The notes beneath the pieces were generated by a model. It made no database searches. It was not told the origin of the DNA and worked only from the letters and a program-made list of their open reading frames with translations. Below are positions 15,058 to 16,905 of a DNA stretch of 16,905 bases, in pieces (position 1 is the first letter of the stretch; each line of letters begins with the position of its first letter). Origin of the DNA: Calditrichota bacterium (lineage in GTDB: Bacteria > Calditrichota > Calditrichia > RBG-13-44-9); NCBI GenBank assembly GCA_024276455.1, contig JAJRXE010000046.1, positions 1-16,905 on the forward strand, in the 5' to 3' direction. The position numbers and the translations under genes are program-made.

Positions 15058-16174
15058 CGCTTTCTCTTTCTTTTAGTAGGTGAACAATTTCCGCGGCAAT
15101 GGTTCGGGCGGCTTCCGGGTGGTAGAATTGTTGCCAGGCCCGGCCCATTTCTGCCGCCTGTTCGGGATGTTCCAGAATGTGGCGCAGGGCTTTTTCCAGC
15201 TCTTCGGTGACACGCTCCATTTCCCGCACCAGCATGGCGGCGCCGGCTTCGGCCACCGTACGAGCATTGTGCTCCTGATGATTCGCCGCCGCGTAGGGAT
15301 AGGGCACCAGCACGACCGGCTTTTGCACCTGCGACAGTTCTGCCAGGGTAATGGCACCCGCCCGGCTCACAATCAAATCCGCCGCCGAGTAAGCCAGCGC
15401 CATTCGTTCGATGTAAGGCAGGATTTTCACCGCCGCGTGCCGGGCCACTGGCAGAACGGAAATTTCCGCGTAGTTCCGTTCTCCGGTTTGCCAGAGAATT
15501 TGCAATCCGTAATCCGCAATCAGACGCTCCGCCAGTTCGCTTACAGCCCGGTTTAACGACTGCGCTCCCTGACTTCCGCCAAAGACCAACAGCACCGGCC
15601 GCTCCGGATCAAATCCCCACTGCGCCGCCGCCTCTTCTTTGGACACCATTTGCAGCGACATTCGCACCGGATTCCCGGTCACCAGAAAACGCCCTTTGGG
15701 ACGTTCTAGGTGCTGTTCCACCTCCCGGTAAGCGGCGCAAATCAAATCGGCGTAACGGGCCAGCAGCCGGGTGGTTACTCCCGGATAGCTGTCCTGTTCC
15801 TGAATGACCGTAGGAATCCCTTTACGAGAGGCCACGTAAACGACCGGACCACTAACGTAGCCCCCGGTTCCCACTACCACGCCCGGTTCGAACCGGGACA
15901 GAATCTTCCAACTGTGCCATAAACTAACCAATAATTTGAGCGGAAACAGCAAATTTTTTAAACTGAAAGAGCGCTGGAAGCCGGAAATCCAGATGGTGCG
16001 AAACTCAATTCCTCGACCGGGCACTATTTTGTTCTCGATCCCCTGCTTGCTCCCGATGTAAAGGAACTGGAAGTCGCCCATCTGCTGCAGCGCTTCGATG
16101 GTTGCCAGCGCCGGATACACATGTCCACCGGTGCCGCCGCCGGCAAAGGCAATTTTTCCGCTCGGTCTATTCAT
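15044..16174 (-). CDS. murG: Lipid II synthase MurG (GlcNAc transferase)
   Basis: MurG is a peripheral inner-membrane GT28 enzyme that transfers GlcNAc from UDP-GlcNAc to lipid I, forming lipid II. It has 376 residues from the ATG at 16174. The first glycine loop GGGTGGHVYPAL is at residues 12-23 and the second, GTGGYVSGP, is near 100. The linker and C-terminal donor-binding domain show FGGSQGAQSLNRAV, SRAGAITLAEL and an AANHQEHNA segment, all typical of MurG. The ATG overlaps the ftsW stop in an ATGA arrangement, and the 3' end overlaps murC by 14 bases. All three are therefore probably translated as a coupled unit. No strong ribosome site precedes the ATG, consistent with coupling to ftsW. 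Confidence 0.98.
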   Translation of the reverse strand: MNRPSGKIAFAGGGTGGHVYPALATIEALQQMGDFQFLYIGSKQGIENKIVPGRGIEFRTIWISGFQRSFSLKNLLFPLKLLVSLWHSWKILSRFEPGVVVGTGGYVSGPVVYVASRKGIPTVIQEQDSYPGVTTRLLARYADLICAAYREVEQHLERPKGRFLVTGNPVRMSLQMVSKEEAAAQWGFDPERPVLLVFGGSQGAQSLNRAVSELAERLIADYGLQILWQTGERNYAEISVLPVARHAAVKILPYIERMALAYSAADLIVSRAGAITLAELSQVQKPVVLVPYPYAAANHQEHNARTVAEAGAAMLVREMERVTEELEKALRHILEHPEQAAEMGRAWQQFYHPEAARTIAAEIVHLLKERESDAVR

Positions 16175-16905
16175 CGCACGTACTTCAACTTTCGTTTTTC
16201 CCAGTTGCGGGAAGCCCGGTTCCCAAACTGAAATTGATTTTGCCGGGCTGTGGAATGAACCACCGCCGACAGGTTCAATAAAAATCCCGCCGAAATACTG
16301 CTCACCAGCATGGAGGACCCGCCGTAGCTGATGAACGGCAAAGGCAAACCGGTGGGCGGTGCCAGATGCACGGTCACCATCATGTTCACCAGGGCGTAAA
16401 ACACCAGGTTTGCCGTGAACCCAATTGCCAAATAGCGGGTAAATTTATCCGGTGCCCGGAAAGTCAGCGAAATGCCCCGCCAGGCCAGAATCCCGAAGAT
16501 CACCAACACAAACGCCGTGCCCAACAACCCCCACTCTTCTCCAATAATGGAAAAGATGAAATCGGTATGAGCTTCCGGTAGAAAGAACATTTTCTGGGTG
16601 CTCTGGGCGAATCCTTTTCCGGCAATTCCCCCGGAGCCCAGGCTCACCAGCGATTGAATGATCTGGTACCCCTTACCCAGCATGTCCTGTTCCGGATGGA
16701 GAAAGGCGGTAATGCGATCCATTTTGTAAGAGGAAATGGAAACGAAAAACACCGCCGGAACCGCCAATCCACCCATGCTAACCACAAAGTACCGCAAGGG
16801 AGTGGGCGAAAGAAACAAAATCGTCATTCCAATAAGAATAAGCATGGCCGCCGAACTGAAATCCGGTTGCAACACCGTTAGCAACGCAAACAGAGCAATG
16901 TAAAA
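16171..16905 (-). CDS. ftsW: Septal peptidoglycan glycosyltransferase FtsW (5'-truncated)
   Basis: FtsW is a SEDS-family membrane enzyme that polymerises lipid II at the division septum with its partner class B penicillin-binding protein. The frame is open to the right window edge, so only the last 244 residues are visible. Several membrane segments can be seen. SEDS signatures are VLQPDFSSAAM, GKGYQIIQSLVSLGSGG, FLPEAHTDFIFSIIGEE (containing the essential aspartate region of the large loop) and PPTGLPLPFISYGGSS. RodA shares much of this, but the ATGA overlap with murG and the dcw setting make FtsW the better call. The C-terminus ends in a short basic cytoplasmic tail. Confidence 0.96.
   Translation of the reverse strand, partial: FYIALFALLTVLQPDFSSAAMLILIGMTILFLSPTPLRYFVVSMGGLAVPAVFFVSISSYKMDRITAFLHPEQDMLGKGYQIIQSLVSLGSGGIAGKGFAQSTQKMFFLPEAHTDFIFSIIGEEWGLLGTAFVLVIFGILAWRGISLTFRAPDKFTRYLAIGFTANLVFYALVNMMVTVHLAPPTGLPLPFISYGGSSMLVSSISAGFLLNLSAVVHSTARQNQFQFGNRASRNWEKRKLKYVR

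Overview
The window carries two oppositely oriented gene groups that converge on a 785-base gap. Base composition is moderately GC-rich. The organism looks like a member of the Fibrobacterota-Chlorobiota-Bacteroidota (FCB) superphylum, most plausibly Calditrichota, Ignavibacteria or a relative. The reasons are a PorV/PorQ-family outer-membrane protein, secreted proteins ending in 'PNPY' or 'NYPNPFN' type sorting-like C-terminal domains, and a Bacteroidota-like order of cell-division genes. No SusC/SusD pair is present. The phylum call is inference.

Left half (1-8427, plus strand): a secreted protein cut by the left edge, with a sorting-like tail and a calcium-loop motif; a PorV/PorQ-like barrel protein; a GH9 endoglucanase with an N-terminal Ig-like domain and a C-terminal sorting domain; a GH3 beta-glucosidase with signal peptide and C-terminal FnIII-like domain but no sorting tail; and a sodium:sugar symporter very similar to animal SGLT1. 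Together they read as a beta-glucan pathway: GH9 outside or on the surface, GH3 probably in the periplasm, and Na+-coupled glucose uptake through the inner membrane. A cluster of three adjacent palindromes lies between the PorV-like gene and the GH9 gene.

Middle (8428-9212): no convincing intact gene. It holds a possible decayed minus-strand reading frame, an AT-rich stretch, and a strong intrinsic terminator for the minus-strand operon.

Right half (9213-16905, minus strand): a division and cell-wall (dcw) cluster, transcribed in the order ftsW (cut by the right edge), murG, murC, murB, ftsQ, ftsA, ftsZ. It supplies late peptidoglycan precursor synthesis (MurB, MurC, MurG), the septal glycosyltransferase (FtsW) and the division scaffold (FtsQ, FtsA, FtsZ). 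ftsW/murG and murG/murC overlap by a few bases. ftsQ starts 68 bases inside murB at a TTG with a strong Shine-Dalgarno sequence. The murC-murB gap is filled by an imperfect inverted repeat that looks like a dispersed element. The ftsA-ftsZ gap contains palindromes that may give ftsZ separate control.

No RNA genes, CRISPR array, insertion sequence or phage genes were seen. Most genes belong to well-known families. The less ordinary material is in the intergenic palindromes, the decayed frame in the convergent gap, the murB/ftsQ overlap, and the close likeness of the symporter to animal SGLT.
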